The notes beneath the pieces are model-generated. The model was not told the DNA's origin, did not search any database, and saw nothing but the letters and a program-made list of their open reading frames with translations. Below are positions 1-10,444 of a stretch of DNA of 64,000 nucleotides, one piece after another. The position numbers were made by a program, and so were the translations under genes. Source of the DNA: Mercurialis annua (lineage: Eukaryota > Streptophyta > Magnoliopsida > Malpighiales > Euphorbiaceae); contig NC_065570.1 in NCBI RefSeq assembly GCF_937616625.2, positions 48,165,665 through 48,229,664 of the forward strand. The letters are read 5' to 3'. Within the stretch, counting starts at the first letter, position 1, and each line of letters begins with the position of its first letter.

Positions 1-1131
1 GTACAAAATATGAAAGTCATATCACAACCCACAATATGATCTTTTAAAATTGAAAAATTAGAAGCTAAGTAACAATTCCGGATAAGCAATAAATAATCAA
101 AAGTGAGAAATTATCCGTGACTATGTTTCCGCATAAACTTAACAACGATGAAACTATGTTTCTCGTAGACGGAGTACTTGGATAGTTCTTCTTCCGATTT
201 GCTTTTGAAACCGCTCTATCCGGTTGAGCTTAGCATTCCGATCTTCATCTTCAATGAACTCTTATCAAAGATAACCCAACAAACCTCCCTAATTTTAGAT
301 CTACAATAGTTTAAATGGGTTTTCAAACTCTCCGAATATAGATCTAAAAGAATTTTGAAAGATCTAAAAACCCCAATTTTTTAAGATCTTCAAAAACTTA
401 AATAGATTTAAAAGACACCCCACATATATTTTAGATCTTAAAGAATCGGATCTCAAATTCGAAAACCCATCAAAAACCTTGATAGATCTAGCATCTACAA
501 ACACTAAAAACCTTTAGACTTATTCAAATATAAAAAATACAAATCAAGACTCAAAAAACTTTAGAACCAAAGACTTTATTCAATTAAAGAAGGACATAGT
601 AGATCTATAGTAAATAATATTATGGGCGGAAAGAAAATGATTTTCCGGTTAATGCCGGAGAAATAATCTTCTTCCACCCTTAAAAGGATGAATAAATGAA
701 GAACTTTTCTTTTAGAGAAAAGGGAGAGCAAATATTTTAGAGAGAGAGTGGATAACTTATGATTGACTTCATTCTTCAACAAATTATATAACAACTACAT
801 AATAGTTTGCAGAAATATTTTTCACAAAGTGCTTCTTTTTCTGATATAATATAGCTTCTACTTCCTTTGTTCAGTATCAATGGAAATATGATTTTTTTTA
901 TTAGTTTTAGAGGCGTAAATATTCACAATGCCTTTTGATAAATATGAAACTATAGTAATAATCGTTAATATTTTTCTTATTTTTGCAGTCCTTGTTGGAC
1001 TAATAGAGTTGTTATATTGCCTAGCATTTAGTATATATATCCGAATGTTTGTAGTCTAGTAATATGTTTGTATTTAACTTCTATTATAATATATTATTTA
1101 AATTAATATTTTCTAACTTTATCTTTTTAAT
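1..1131. other. Gene-poor stretch, possible minus-strand exon remnants
   Basis: No gene can be assigned. On the minus strand, positions about 270 to 154 read as a short charged peptide with sequence such as RNAKLNRIERFQKQIGRR before a TAG stop, and 794-576 is open for 72 codons with TCTCTCTC-rich sequence near it, which resembles a plant 5' leader. The AGATCT motif recurs many times between 290 and 490. This could be the decayed start of a minus-strand gene or retroelement leader, but no domain is recognisable. Confidence 0.2.
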
Positions 1132-1133
1132 TA

Positions 1134-1441
1134 CTCCCTCCGTCCCGTAAAGATAGAAAAAGCACCCATTTTATAAGAATTAAGAAAGTAGTTATTTATA
1201 GGTAACTTGTGATAATTTGTCTAAATTACCCTTTCTAATAAATTAGTTATGTACATTTTCCAAAGCCACTTTACTAAATATAGCACTTACAACTCCTTTT
1301 TTTTATCTTTTCAAAATATGCATTTAATGTTTTATGATAAGCATGTAGGGGTATTTTGATAATTTTTACTAACTCCACTTTTTCTATTTTTATGGGACAA
1401 AAAAAGGTGGTACTTTTTCTATCTTTACGGGACGGAGGGAG
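1134..1441. mobile_element. Stowaway-like MITE (Tc1/mariner), 308 bp
   Basis: The ends are near-perfect inverted repeats starting CTCCCTCCGTCCCGTAAAG and ending with its complement GGGACGGAGGGAG. The element is flanked by the TA dinucleotide on both sides (1132-1133 and 1442-1443), the target duplication expected of Tc1/mariner-type elements. It has no coding capacity. Confidence 0.9.
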
Positions 1442-1474
1442 TATAATTTTCTAGCTTTATCTTTTTAATAGATA

Positions 1475-1738
1475 CTCCCTCCGTTCTTTTTTAGTTGTCC
1501 ATTTAGCCAATTTTATTTGTCTACAAATAGTTGTCCATTTAGTAATTCCCTGTGATATTAGCTACTTATCTTCCAAGTTTACCCATCCCTAATAAATGAC
1601 CCTATGTTTTAATTTAAAAGGCATTTATTAACTAATAGGGCTATATTAGTATTTTTCTTTATAAATTAAGACAAAAGAAGCACTATTTTGTTATGTGCAA
1701 TATTGGCTAAATGGACAAGTAAAAAAGAACGGAGGTAG
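1475..1738. mobile_element. Second Stowaway-like MITE, 264 bp
   Basis: Terminal inverted repeats begin CTCCCTCCGTTCTTTTTTAG and end AAAGAACGGAGGTAG, flanked by TA (1473-1474, 1739-1740). The subterminal sequence (GTCCATTTAGCC and GGCTAAATGGAC) is also inverted. It belongs to a different family from its neighbour 33 bp upstream. Non-coding. Confidence 0.88.
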
Positions 1739-1742
1739 TAGA

Positions 1743-2030
1743 TTATTCTGAACGTTTCATATAAATTTCTAAATTTTTTGGGAATATAAATATTTTCGAA
1801 ATGAGAAAATACAGCTTTTTCAAGGTTTTCGTGTATGGCACAATAGCATTAAAACCTGTAATGCTGCCAATTAATCTGTGCCAGCAAATAATCCCCAAGA
1901 AGACTAATCTGTCTTTCTGTTGGGTGGACCAATTAACACCATACCAACTCTTTCTACGGTTTCCACTCTTTCTTAGACTTATCGGGTTTTCATTTTCTTT
2001 TAATAAACACAAATATTTGATTTAAGATTT
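1743..2030. other. Unidentified higher-complexity island
   Basis: This stretch is less AT-rich than its surroundings and is open in both directions: 89 codons on minus (2012-1743) and 74 codons on plus (1801-2025). The minus-strand peptide contains WYGVNWSTQQKDRLVFLG, which has the composition of real protein rather than AT-rich noise, but I recognise no family. It may be a fragment of a captured or decayed coding sequence. Function unknown. Confidence 0.25.
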
Positions 2031-2039
2031 TCAAATTTA

Positions 2040-3772
2040 CTACTATATGTTTACTTGACTATATTTTATTCTAATAAATATTCTTCTAATAAGTATTAAG
2101 TGATGATTATTAATGACCAAACATTTCAAATATAGTAATTTTTAGTCAAAGTAGTATAATATATTCACAATTACAATCCCTTTATTAAATATATCATGAT
2201 CTTAAAATTTTACCAATCTATATATCATTTATCCGACATGTGCCAATTGATTCCCACAATTTATTTGGATGATAATGTTAATCTTTAGATAATAATATTT
2301 TTTATTATTAATAATATAAATCATTTTAAAATGGTGAGGTTTAATTTTTCAAAAGAATGGTGGGAATAGTAACAAATGTTGAATATAAAATTGAACAAAC
2401 TAATATATGATGGATTAAATTAGTATGATTTTAAAATTATAATATATTTAATATACAGATCGAAATGGTTTGAGATTTTTTTAAGTTCATTTGAAATTGA
2501 GAGGGTTATATTCATAATTTACATCATTTATTGTAAAATGAACGGTGCAAATTAATTTAATCAAAATTGTATTTATTTGATCTACACTGTTTATTTTACA
2601 TTGAATGATGTAGATTGTGAACATGATCCCCTCACATTCAAAATGAATTTGAGAGAATTCCAATTCAATCGAAATTGTTGATAAATAAAAATATTTTACA
2701 TGTATTATATGGTGCTGTAAAGTTTATCTAGATGGAATTTTACAGAGCAATCACTTATTTTTTTCTGGATAAAATAAGAGGTTGTGTTAAAAATGCAAGC
2801 ACAATCATTCTCTTTTATTGACCCATTTATTTAGTATTTTTGATAAGATTGACTCATTTATTTTTAAACCTACTTAGGTCACCAAACACCATCAAAATTA
2901 AAGTGGCCTTATCTTTATCTTGTTTAAATGCTTGTTCAATTCAATAATCGTTTCCAACAAATTTGAAGTAATTAACCCTTTTAGTATAAAATTTTTGTTG
3001 ACTCCTGAAAAATGGATTGCTGATCTACTCCTGTGCAGCTTCCAAAAATCGAATAATTGTTTCTTACTTTCTCCATCAAAAATTGAGACACTATTTTAAT
3101 TATTTTAATTTTAAATTATAGACATTTAATTATGTTTAAATAATTAAATTTTATATCTATTTTATTAATGGTGGTAAAACATAGTGTTTAAAAAATTGGA
3201 CCAGTAATCAGAGGGATGTGTTTAATCAGTTCAATCAATTGCATAGAAATATAAAAAAATAAAGCTTGTATGATTTATGATCCGACATCGGTTTAATAAT
3301 TTTCAACCACCTATTTTATGCAGATTTAGTCTAGTTTTGCCAATTCAGTCCAATTGAACCAAATTTTTAATTCTTACGATCAGCTGGACAAGACAGCCGG
3401 TTGAATATATTATCGAACCGGTCTGAATCTTCAATTACTGATAAAATATATTAAAAACAATAATACTAAAAGATACAAAATTACTTATTATTTAAATAAG
3501 GATACATCTGATATTTTTTATAAATGATTTCATTTTGTTTAATTAAATAAAAATTATTCAGTTTAAAATTATTCATTAAAAATTAAATTCTGAAAAATCA
3601 TTTAAGGCCTCAATAAGTAAATTATAAAACACAAGTCAAAATTATAATTTTTTATCTACAAAAAGTACATGATCATACAATGATTTTTATCTTGTGGCCT
3701 TTAATATGATTATTACTCATTAAAAATGATTTTTTGGATAGAATGTGAATAGTTCGTAATTTCTTTATCTAA
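2040..3772. other. Gene-free AT-rich intergenic DNA
   Basis: I see no coding, RNA or clear mobile element here. A segment around 3170-3430 contains GGACC/CCGGT-rich sequence beginning AGTGTTTAAAAAATTGGACC, reminiscent of the left end of the hAT element at 19554, but no matching right end was found. Confidence 0.5.
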
Positions 3773-4776
3773 ATAAAAATAGGGCAATGCTAAATGGCCC
3801 GAAAACTATGGACACAAAATGGCCAGAAATATTTTTTATTTGCAAATTAGCCCTTTGATTACATCTGTTTCATTAAACCGGCATTTCTTGTTTTGGTGAA
3901 ATTGATGTCAATTAATATGGGTTTTAATGGAAAACTACAAAAAAAAAAAAAAACTAATGCCATATGTCCAAACTAATTAAGACTGGTCTTTAATAACTGT
4001 TAATGTCATTTGTTAGTAACTGTTAGACAATTAGCCTCTTTCTCAATTTTGTTTTTAAATTTTCTCTTATGGTTAATCTATATTTCTATTAATTTTATAT
4101 AGTAAATACATATAATAATTTATTAATTTTATAAATATTAATATTAATATTAAAGTTTTCAAATTATAAATCGTAGCATATTTTAAATATATATTAGTTT
4201 TATAATATTTATTAATTTCAAAAATATAAATTATATCATACTTTTTTATTTTAGTATTACTAGTTAATTTTTTAATTCAAAAAAAACACTTCAACTAACA
4301 CCTGCATCATAAAAAATATTCGGACTCAACATAATTTCCCTGTTTAATCATGGTAGTGAATAGTCCCTTCACATTTAAAAATGACAATATGATCTTATCA
4401 AAATTGAATATATTATTTTGAAGGAGTCATACTAAATTATAGTATATTTAATAAAATAAAATTTCAAAAACAATAATAATAACACTATGTAATTATTGAA
4501 AATAAATAGAATACAAAATTTATATACATATTAGGATAAAAGAAATTAATAATCGAACTAATAAATGTTTATTAATTAGGATTATATAGAAGTCGAGCCG
4601 AACTCTAATTAGACCAAGCTTGAACTCGAGCTTTCAAATTCCTGTGTGTTATACAAACTTGTATCGAGATCGAATAATATTTGAATTTCTCGAGTTCGAC
4701 TCGAGTTCAATAAAGCAAAAAAATTATTAAAAATGTGATAGCTAGTTTTTTCCCTATAAAATATAAAATATAATCA

Positions 4777-4779
<3 letters not shown>

Positions 4780-4838
<59 letters not shown>
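4780..4838. repeat. (AT)n microsatellite
   Basis: About 29 uninterrupted AT units followed by TGTAGAGAGAGAG. A likely polymorphic microsatellite. Confidence 0.95.
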
Positions 4839-4841
<3 letters not shown>

Positions 4842-4995
4842 GAGAGAGAGCTAAAAATCAATATAACTTAAATGAGATAAGCGTTATGCAACAATTCTGA
4901 TATAATCTTCTGTTTATAAAAAATAATTTATTAAATATAATAGATCTTTAAAATTTAAATTATAGATGATAGAATATTTGGATTTTGTTATAAGT

Positions 4996-5087
4996 GGGGC
5001 GAATCTCATAAGACTCGGTCTCACTAGTACGAGTTAGGTTGATCTCGTCTTGATTTATTATTTTTGGCAAGTCTTGAGATTCGCTTC
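4996..5087. repeat. Hairpin-forming inverted repeat
   Basis: GCGAATCTCA near 4999 is complemented by TGAGATTCGC near 5077, with partial pairing of the inner bases (AAGACT and AGTCTT), leaving a loop of about 60 bases. It may be part of the surrounding MULE. No function is implied. Confidence 0.5.
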
Positions 5088-5569
5088 GGTAGATGAATTT
5101 TATAGGACCAATTTATCATGTTATTACGTGAAATTGAATTTTCATCATTAAGTATCATTATGATCATTTCAGAAGTTATTATGTGAAATTGAATCAAGCA
5201 GATTCTTATTTATCATGTTAATTTTTTTCATTTTAAATGAATGTCTACTATAGTTTATCACTTAATTAAGCATTTTATTATGAGAACTGTATTTTCATGT
5301 ATATTAAATTAATTAAATTATATTTGTAAGAATTCAAATTTTACTACTTGTCTTGCAATTGGGTCTTGCAAAATTTTTTTTTTTTTTTAATTTTTACACA
5401 TTCCTTTACAGTTAGATAAAATAACTAATTATTTTTTAATTATAATTTGTAGCTCACTAATTAATCAAAGAAAAAGGCAAAAATAATTAAACAATTCAGA
5501 TAAAAAAAACAAATTATATAAAAATGGATTGTAGTTTTCTTGATAAAAAAAATCTGCTTGATTGGTTAA

Positions 5570-6158
5570 TGATGGAGTCTGCCTTCTGAACCGGTGAGTA
5601 AGACCTGCAAAACAGGGTAGAAGCTAGCCGGACGGTGGTTGTCCGATTAACTCTCTGATGCTAAAGTCAGTTTAGAGCTTTGAGCAGCGTTTTGAGTATA
5701 TGAATGTAATTGTGATTCTAGGCATACCTCGTGCTCCTTTTATAGTAGTCGAATATACCTAGTAGAGTTGTATTAGGCAGGTGAATCCTACTTTATAGGG
5801 ATTCGGCAATATCGTAGAGATTCTCCTGATTTGTCGTGATCTACCTTAATCTGATAAGAGTCCTATTTAGGAACGTCTTCCTAAATAGTCTTATCTTCCT
5901 AAAGTAGAGCTTATCCTTCCATATGTAGTGTTTGTGTCCGAATAGGACAATATATCCATACTTAGTCGATTACCCGAATCCCGGACCCGACGCGCTTTCG
6001 GCGGATCATGTGGGATTCGGTCTTTATGTCACCGAATCTTAAGAGATTCGGCGTCTCCTTCATATCTTCGGATCTTCAGGGGGAGTCCGGTATCACCTGA
6101 GAGTGGATCTCCTGCAACTCGGCTCCATTATACTTACAATAGGATTCGGTATCCATCA
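5570..6158 (-). repeat. 3' LTR of the 6.9-kb retrotransposon
   Basis: 589 bp, TG...CA ends, nearly identical to 11889-12477. Visible differences include AGCTAGCC versus AGCTAACC, CTCTCTGATG versus CTCTCCGATG, CGTAGAG versus CGTAAAG, ATATATCC versus ATATTTCC and CACCGAAT versus CACGGAAT. It is the downstream LTR because gag is on the minus strand. Confidence 0.95.
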
Positions 6159-6175
6159 TTAGCCCCCCCGCAAGT
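6159..6175 (-). promoter_or_regulatory. Polypurine tract of the retrotransposon
   Basis: Immediately inside the left LTR the plus strand reads TTAGCCCCCCCGCAAG. On the minus strand this is a G-rich purine run ending at the LTR boundary, the expected position of the plus-strand primer for reverse transcription. Confidence 0.65.
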
Positions 6176-6324
6176 GAGCTGAAGTAGTTTGGCATTTATG
6201 CCTTAGTTGATTTTAGCTCTTTTGGAGCCGAGTTCTCTTATACGGGCGAGTCGTTTTGTATTCCGGGCGAGTCGTTTCATATGTTTGTGGGTGACGTTTC
6301 TTCTTTAGTAAGATTCTGTGTTGC

Positions 6325-6510
6325 CACGTGTCGGCATTTAGTGATTCAACGGTTAATGATTCAAAAACTCTTTGTATTTAATCTCTTTGCATTTCTTCTT
6401 TTCCCTCTTACTTGCTTTTCGAATTTATTCTTATTTCTTGCAGCTATTTCCTTTTCGTTCTTTGTTTGATTATTTGGTTCTTCGTGACTTGTTTCATCCA
6501 GATTTTTCAG
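6325..6510 (+). promoter_or_regulatory. Putative promoter and 5' leader exon of the antisense gene
   Basis: A G-box CACGTG lies at 6325-6330 and a TATA-like TATTTAAT at about 6376, followed by pyrimidine-rich leader sequence. The leader ends at TTTTTCAG/GTATGT (6510/6511), a strong 5' splice site. The matching 3' splice site is TTCTAG at 6690-6695, directly before the ATG at 6697, giving a 185-nt leader intron. This is inferred from sequence signals only. Confidence 0.45.
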
Positions 6511-6696
6511 GTATGTTCTCTTTTGTCGCTTGGATGTTAATATGGTTTTCTTCTTTGTATATGTTCTCCATGATTTATATTCTGGAAATTCCCTTTCTGT
6601 ACTTGGTGTTCTTCGACGTGTTCTCCAACGTGTTCTTCAATATATTTCTTGTTTGATCCTTATTCTGTATTTATGTTTGTGATTTCATGTTCTAGG

Positions 6697-8602
6697 ATGC
6701 CTCTTAGTCGAGTGGAAGATGCATGCGCTGCTATGGTTTTTACCAGATTAAAGCTTCGTAGGGATGAAGTCTTAGATATCTATTTTAAGTATAGCTTTCC
6801 TTTCGATTATAGGGTAATATTACCTGGTGCCGATATGGCTGCTTCCGATTCTCCAGGATCTTCTTGTAGGGCGGTTCTCTTCGAAGAGCAATTTGCTGCT
6901 GGTCTTAGGTTTCCTTTAGATTCATTTTTAGTAGAAGTGTGTAGGGATTTAAAGGTTGCTCTGGGACAACTTTATCCTGGTACGATTAAAGTAGTGCTCG
7001 CCTTTTCGGAGGCGTGTAGGCTCCGGGGTTGTGCCCCTTCTCTCAACGTGTTGTATCATTTTGTAGACTTTAGGAAGTGCGATGGTTGCTTCGTTTTCGC
7101 CCTTGGCAGAGAAGGGCGATCTCGTATTTATCTTCCTTGCCTAACCAGTCGCTGGCGAAGGCGTTTCTTTATTGTTTACCATAAATTTGCTTTTCTTCAT
7201 TTTTCGGATGGTTTTTCTTCTCACCAAGTTCGGAGTTGTCCGTCTCCTTTAAGTTTATCCGAGTCAAAACTTGCTTTCGACATATCTTCCTGTGGTGTTG
7301 TATCGCGTCCCATTCTAGATGTCTTGGTCAATAGTCATCTTCGGCGTCGATGGTTTCCTTTGGAGGATCCTCCTCGAGGCTTGGCGGATCTTTGCTACTC
7401 TTTTGTTCAAGGTATATTAATTTGCTTAAGTTCTTTTTGATGTTTCTTTTGTAGGATGTCTTCTTCTTCTGACGATTTCCTTTCCGGGTTTCAAGTAGAT
7501 TTGGACGTTCCGATGGGTGGTCCTGACGTTCCTATCGCCAACATTATTCCTGGCGACATTGACGTGGATGTGGCTCCTGTTGATATTCCCATAGCTCCCG
7601 TCGAGATAGCGTTGCCTGCGGGTGGTGAGGTTATTGTTGTAGATGATGATGATGACTTGGCTGATCCAGTAGGTGACGAGGCGGTTCCGTCGCTACTTCC
7701 CCCTCTAGCATCATTTACCGTCTCGGGGGGAGTTGGGGGTGTGACTTCAGAGGGGCTGGTTGTTGCTGATTCGGGAGAGATTTCTCTGGGTCGAGACCCG
7801 GATTCTCCGTCTAGGAAAAGACGTCGAGTTGGCGATGGTTCTCCATCGAGGGAGAGTTTTCCTGGGAACTCTTCTTCTGCTCCAGATTTGGTGCAGTGGG
7901 TCGAAGGTCAGGATCCTGCTAGTTTGCTGAATCCTAGAGTGCTAGCGGAATATATCCGAAATTTGGCGATTCCTGATGATGTCACGTGGTTTTGTGGTAG
8001 GCCGGGTCAGGAGCTTTCCGATCTGGCTTGTTTTCATGGTTTCTCTGTAAGTGCTTTCTTTCTTGAATATAATATGTTTTTTGTATTCAGTTGTTTCCTT
8101 ATTTGTTTGTTTCTGGTGTTTGTAGGCTCTTCAATCTGTTCTGGTATTGAACGACCGCCGACAGTGTGCCGAGGAGGAGGTTGAGCGTCTGTCTTCTCTT
8201 TTGGCGACTTCCGAGTCTGAAAGGGCAAAATTGAAGGCCTCTTTGGAAGAGCATGATTCCCTTCTGGCGCAGCTTAAGGCGCAGGATGCGATTAATGATC
8301 GCCAAGTGAAAGTGATCGAGAAGAAGACCGATGACTTGACTCAAGAGATTGAGGAGCTTATTCGAATCAATTCCCTTGTTGGTGGGGAGAGGGACAGTCT
8401 AAGATCGGAGGTTGAAGGTCTTCACATCCGTTTGCTAGATACGAAAGCTTTTTACTCTGCTTTGATAAGCGAGTATCGCCTTGCGATTGGGAGGAAGCTT
8501 CTAGAGCAGAATCCTAATATTGATCTTTCTGGGGTTAACGGGTTGGATCCCCAGGCCATCGCTCGTGACCTTCTTGTCAAGATGTCTAAAGACCGTGTTT
8601 AG
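6697..8602 (+). CDS. Antisense spliced gene in the retrotransposon (transposase_28-like)
   Basis: This gene runs opposite to gag. Its first coding exon (6697-7411, about 238 codons) starts MPLSRVEDACAAMVF and contains FAAGLRFPLDSFLVEVCRDL followed by LGQLYPG and APSLNVLYHF. This resembles the plant 'putative gypsy type transposon' domain (transposase_28 family). The next exon (7455-8046) is acidic (a DVDVAPVDIPIAP stretch and a run of five Asp) with a basic SRKRRRV nuclear-localisation-like motif. The last exon (8126-8602) is a coiled coil (ERLSSLLATSESERAKLKAS). The 79-nt intron 8047-8125 (GTAAGT...TTTGTAG) joins two exons in frame, which supports real splicing. The upstream 43-nt intron-like gap (7412-7454, GTATAT...TTTGTAG) is unusually short and would shift the frame. 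So either exon 3 uses its own ATG at 7456 or the copy is mutated. Similar proteins are abundant in plant gypsy elements; their function is unknown. Confidence 0.6.
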
Positions 8603-8847
8603 TAGTTTTTCTTTTGATTGTATTTGCTAATGTACTAATTTTGCTTTTTGTAATTCGCAATTTATGAATATATTTTCTTCGTGTTTCTTCGAAATGCGCT
8701 TTCGCCTTATATCAATTTTTATGTACTTGTCTTGCCTCGAGGGTTATTCTAAACCCTGTTCTTGGCGTTGCTTTTTATAGAGTTAATCTAAACTCTTTTA
8801 TTTTTGTTTTTGTTTTGAGTTAATCTAAACTCTTTTTTGGCGATTTG

Positions 8848-9105
8848 CCTTTTCTGAGTTAATTTAAACTCATTTTTTAGCCTTTTGTGGCGATTTGCCT
8901 AGTTTGGCGATGTTGCCTTGAGTTAATTTAAACTCATTTTCTTGGCTCTTAGCCTTTTGTGGCGATTTGCCTAGTTTGGCGATTTTGCTTTGAGTTAATT
9001 TAAACTCATTTTCTTGGCTCTTAGCCTTTTGTGGCGATTTGCCTAGTTCGGCGATTTTGCCTTGAGTTAATTTAAACTCATTTTCTTGGCTTTTAGCCTT
9101 TCTTG
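8848..9105. repeat. 72-bp tandem repeat between convergent genes
   Basis: A unit containing GAGTTAATTTAAACTC, CTTGGCTCTTAGCC, TGTGGCGATTTGCC and TTTGGCGATTTTGCC repeats with a 72-bp period (unit starts near 8920, 8992, 9064), with a degenerate copy upstream. The GAGTTAATTTAAACTC core is nearly palindromic. The array lies between the 3' end of the antisense gene and the 3' end of the gag-protease frame, so it falls in the 3' region of both transcripts. Confidence 0.85.
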
Positions 9106-9224
9106 AATTTGATCTTTAATTTATTTTTTCTTCTTTCGTCTTTGATTTAATCATTCGTGGCTGTTCTTGATTTTTATTTCTTTATTGGTTCGTCTGGCTA
9201 ATCAGATAGTAGCAAAATTGAACT

Positions 9225-9230
9225 TTTATT
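9225..9230 (-). terminator. Possible poly(A) signal after protease
   Basis: On the minus strand the sequence reads ATCAATAAAAGTTC about 95 nt beyond the protease stop. AATAAA is a canonical polyadenylation hexamer. It would end a gag-protease transcript before the antisense gene. Inference. Confidence 0.35.
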
Positions 9231-9322
9231 GATAAAAAGATGGCATACAAAATATTAAAGATAGATTTGACGCCATCTGGTAAGACGTAAAGTCGTTACC
9301 GATGATGGGTCGTTTTCCGTTC

Positions 9323-9751
9323 CTATTTTTCCTTCTTTTCGGTCTTGTTTTCTTGGAGATCCACCACTGACTCGTCATAGCACTTCTTGGCTATTCCTTG
9401 GTCTCCTCTCAGCGTCACTACTCCCTTTTCGGTTGGTATTTTCATTGCCAACGCTCTTATGCTGGTTACTGCTGCCGAATCATGGAGGAAAGGTCTTCCT
9501 AGGATGGCATTGTATGTCAGTTCCATGTCCACTATGTTAAATAGTGACATGATTTTCTTGTTTATTCCTCTTTCTGGGCCGATTATTACTTCCAAGGTGA
9601 CTGCTCCCAGTGGAGTGATGGAGGGGCCACCGAGTCCTGATAGCGGAATTGGGACTCGGCGTAGCCTTGACGCCGTTCCTCCCAGCATTTTGTATGCTGC
9701 GTTTGTCATGAGGTTTACCGCGCTTCCTTCGTCGATTAGGATTCGCTCCAT
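9323..9751 (-). CDS. Retrotransposon aspartic protease
   Basis: The 142-aa frame starts MERILIDEGSAVNLM, which carries the retropepsin-type active-site region (ILIDEGSAVN, where the usual form is D-T/S-G-S/A). The Glu in place of Thr or Ser is a variation seen in some plant gypsy proteases or a mutation. YNAILGRPFLHDSAA near residues 80-95 matches the conserved ILGRP block of plant gypsy proteases. It continues in the same frame as gag, being separated from it only by a TAG codon (9755-9757) and one AAC codon. It ends at TAG (9323-9325), after which only a few open codons follow and no reverse transcriptase appears. It probably is expressed, if at all, as part of a Gag-protease polyprotein. 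Confidence 0.75.
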   Translation of the reverse strand: MERILIDEGSAVNLMTNAAYKMLGGTASRLRRVPIPLSGLGGPSITPLGAVTLEVIIGPERGINKKIMSLFNIVDMELTYNAILGRPFLHDSAAVTSIRALAMKIPTEKGVVTLRGDQGIAKKCYDESVVDLQENKTEKKEK

Positions 9752-9754
9752 GTT

Positions 9755-10444
9755 CTAATTTTCAATGATAGTAGTCACTACCAAAGCATCATTGTGGGGT
9801 GCTTTGACGTGTTCATAGTCTTCTACATCGAAGATCACTGGCGGCATGTGAGTTTCTCGTATGTTCATTACTTCCTTCCTCTGCTTCCTCCTGATCGTGG
9901 AGCTGCTATGTCCTCCACCGTTAATCATGTGTATGGTTCCCAGAATTTTGGATGGGCGCACGTCTTCTTTTTCTTTCGGCTTGTCTTCTCTGTTTCTTTT
10001 TTCTCCCTTGTCATTGCTCTTCTCTTTTCGGGCCACAAATTTCCTCAGCTCGCCTGTGTCGATCATTCTTTCGATCTCGACCTTTAAGTCTCTGCAGCTA
10101 TCCGTTTCATGTCCGTAATCGTCGTGAAATTTGCAGTACTTTCTGGTGTCTCTTACCTCTGCTTTCATCTTTGGTGGCCATACCACGTTTTTGACGTTTT
10201 CTTTGATCCACATGAGGACATTAGTTCGGCTGGTGTTTAGCGGAGTGAAGTTATTCTCGTCATCTCTGGGATCATATCTCGATTCATATCTTGTCTGGGG
10301 GGCGAATCGTCTGTTCTCTTCGGGTCTTCCTCTCCTGTCATCAGGTTTGGACTTGGTTTTTTCTCTGGATCTCTCTTTTGATTCTTTTCCTTTTGCTTCC
10401 TTTCCGCGGATCGCCCTTCGCCCTTCGTCTAACTCGAAGTATTT
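9755..10444 (-). CDS. Gag C-terminal region with zinc-finger-like motif
   Basis: This segment is open for 229 codons in the same frame as the upstream gag and downstream protease, bounded on both sides by TAG codons. It contains YCKFHDDYGHETDSC (C-x2-H-x4-H-x4-C), a zinc-knuckle-like motif typical of plant gypsy Gag proteins in this position, followed by charged EIERMIDTGELRKFV. A Lys/Glu/Arg-rich linker with REDKPKEKEDVR follows. It has no independent start near the TAG; the first ATG is at 10213. Its coding potential beyond both stops suggests either recently acquired nonsense mutations or stop-codon readthrough. Confidence 0.7.
   Translation of the reverse strand, partial: KYFELDEGRRAIRGKEAKGKESKERSREKTKSKPDDRRGRPEENRRFAPQTRYESRYDPRDDENNFTPLNTSRTNVLMWIKENVKNVVWPPKMKAEVRDTRKYCKFHDDYGHETDSCRDLKVEIERMIDTGELRKFVARKEKSNDKGEKRNREDKPKEKEDVRPSKILGTIHMINGGGHSSSTIRRKQRKEVMNIRETHMPPVIFDVEDYEHVKAPHNDALVVTTIIEN

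Noticed and set aside
3170..3430. A hAT element related to the one at 19554
   Set aside because: The left side resembles a hAT end, but no matching right end or target duplication was found.
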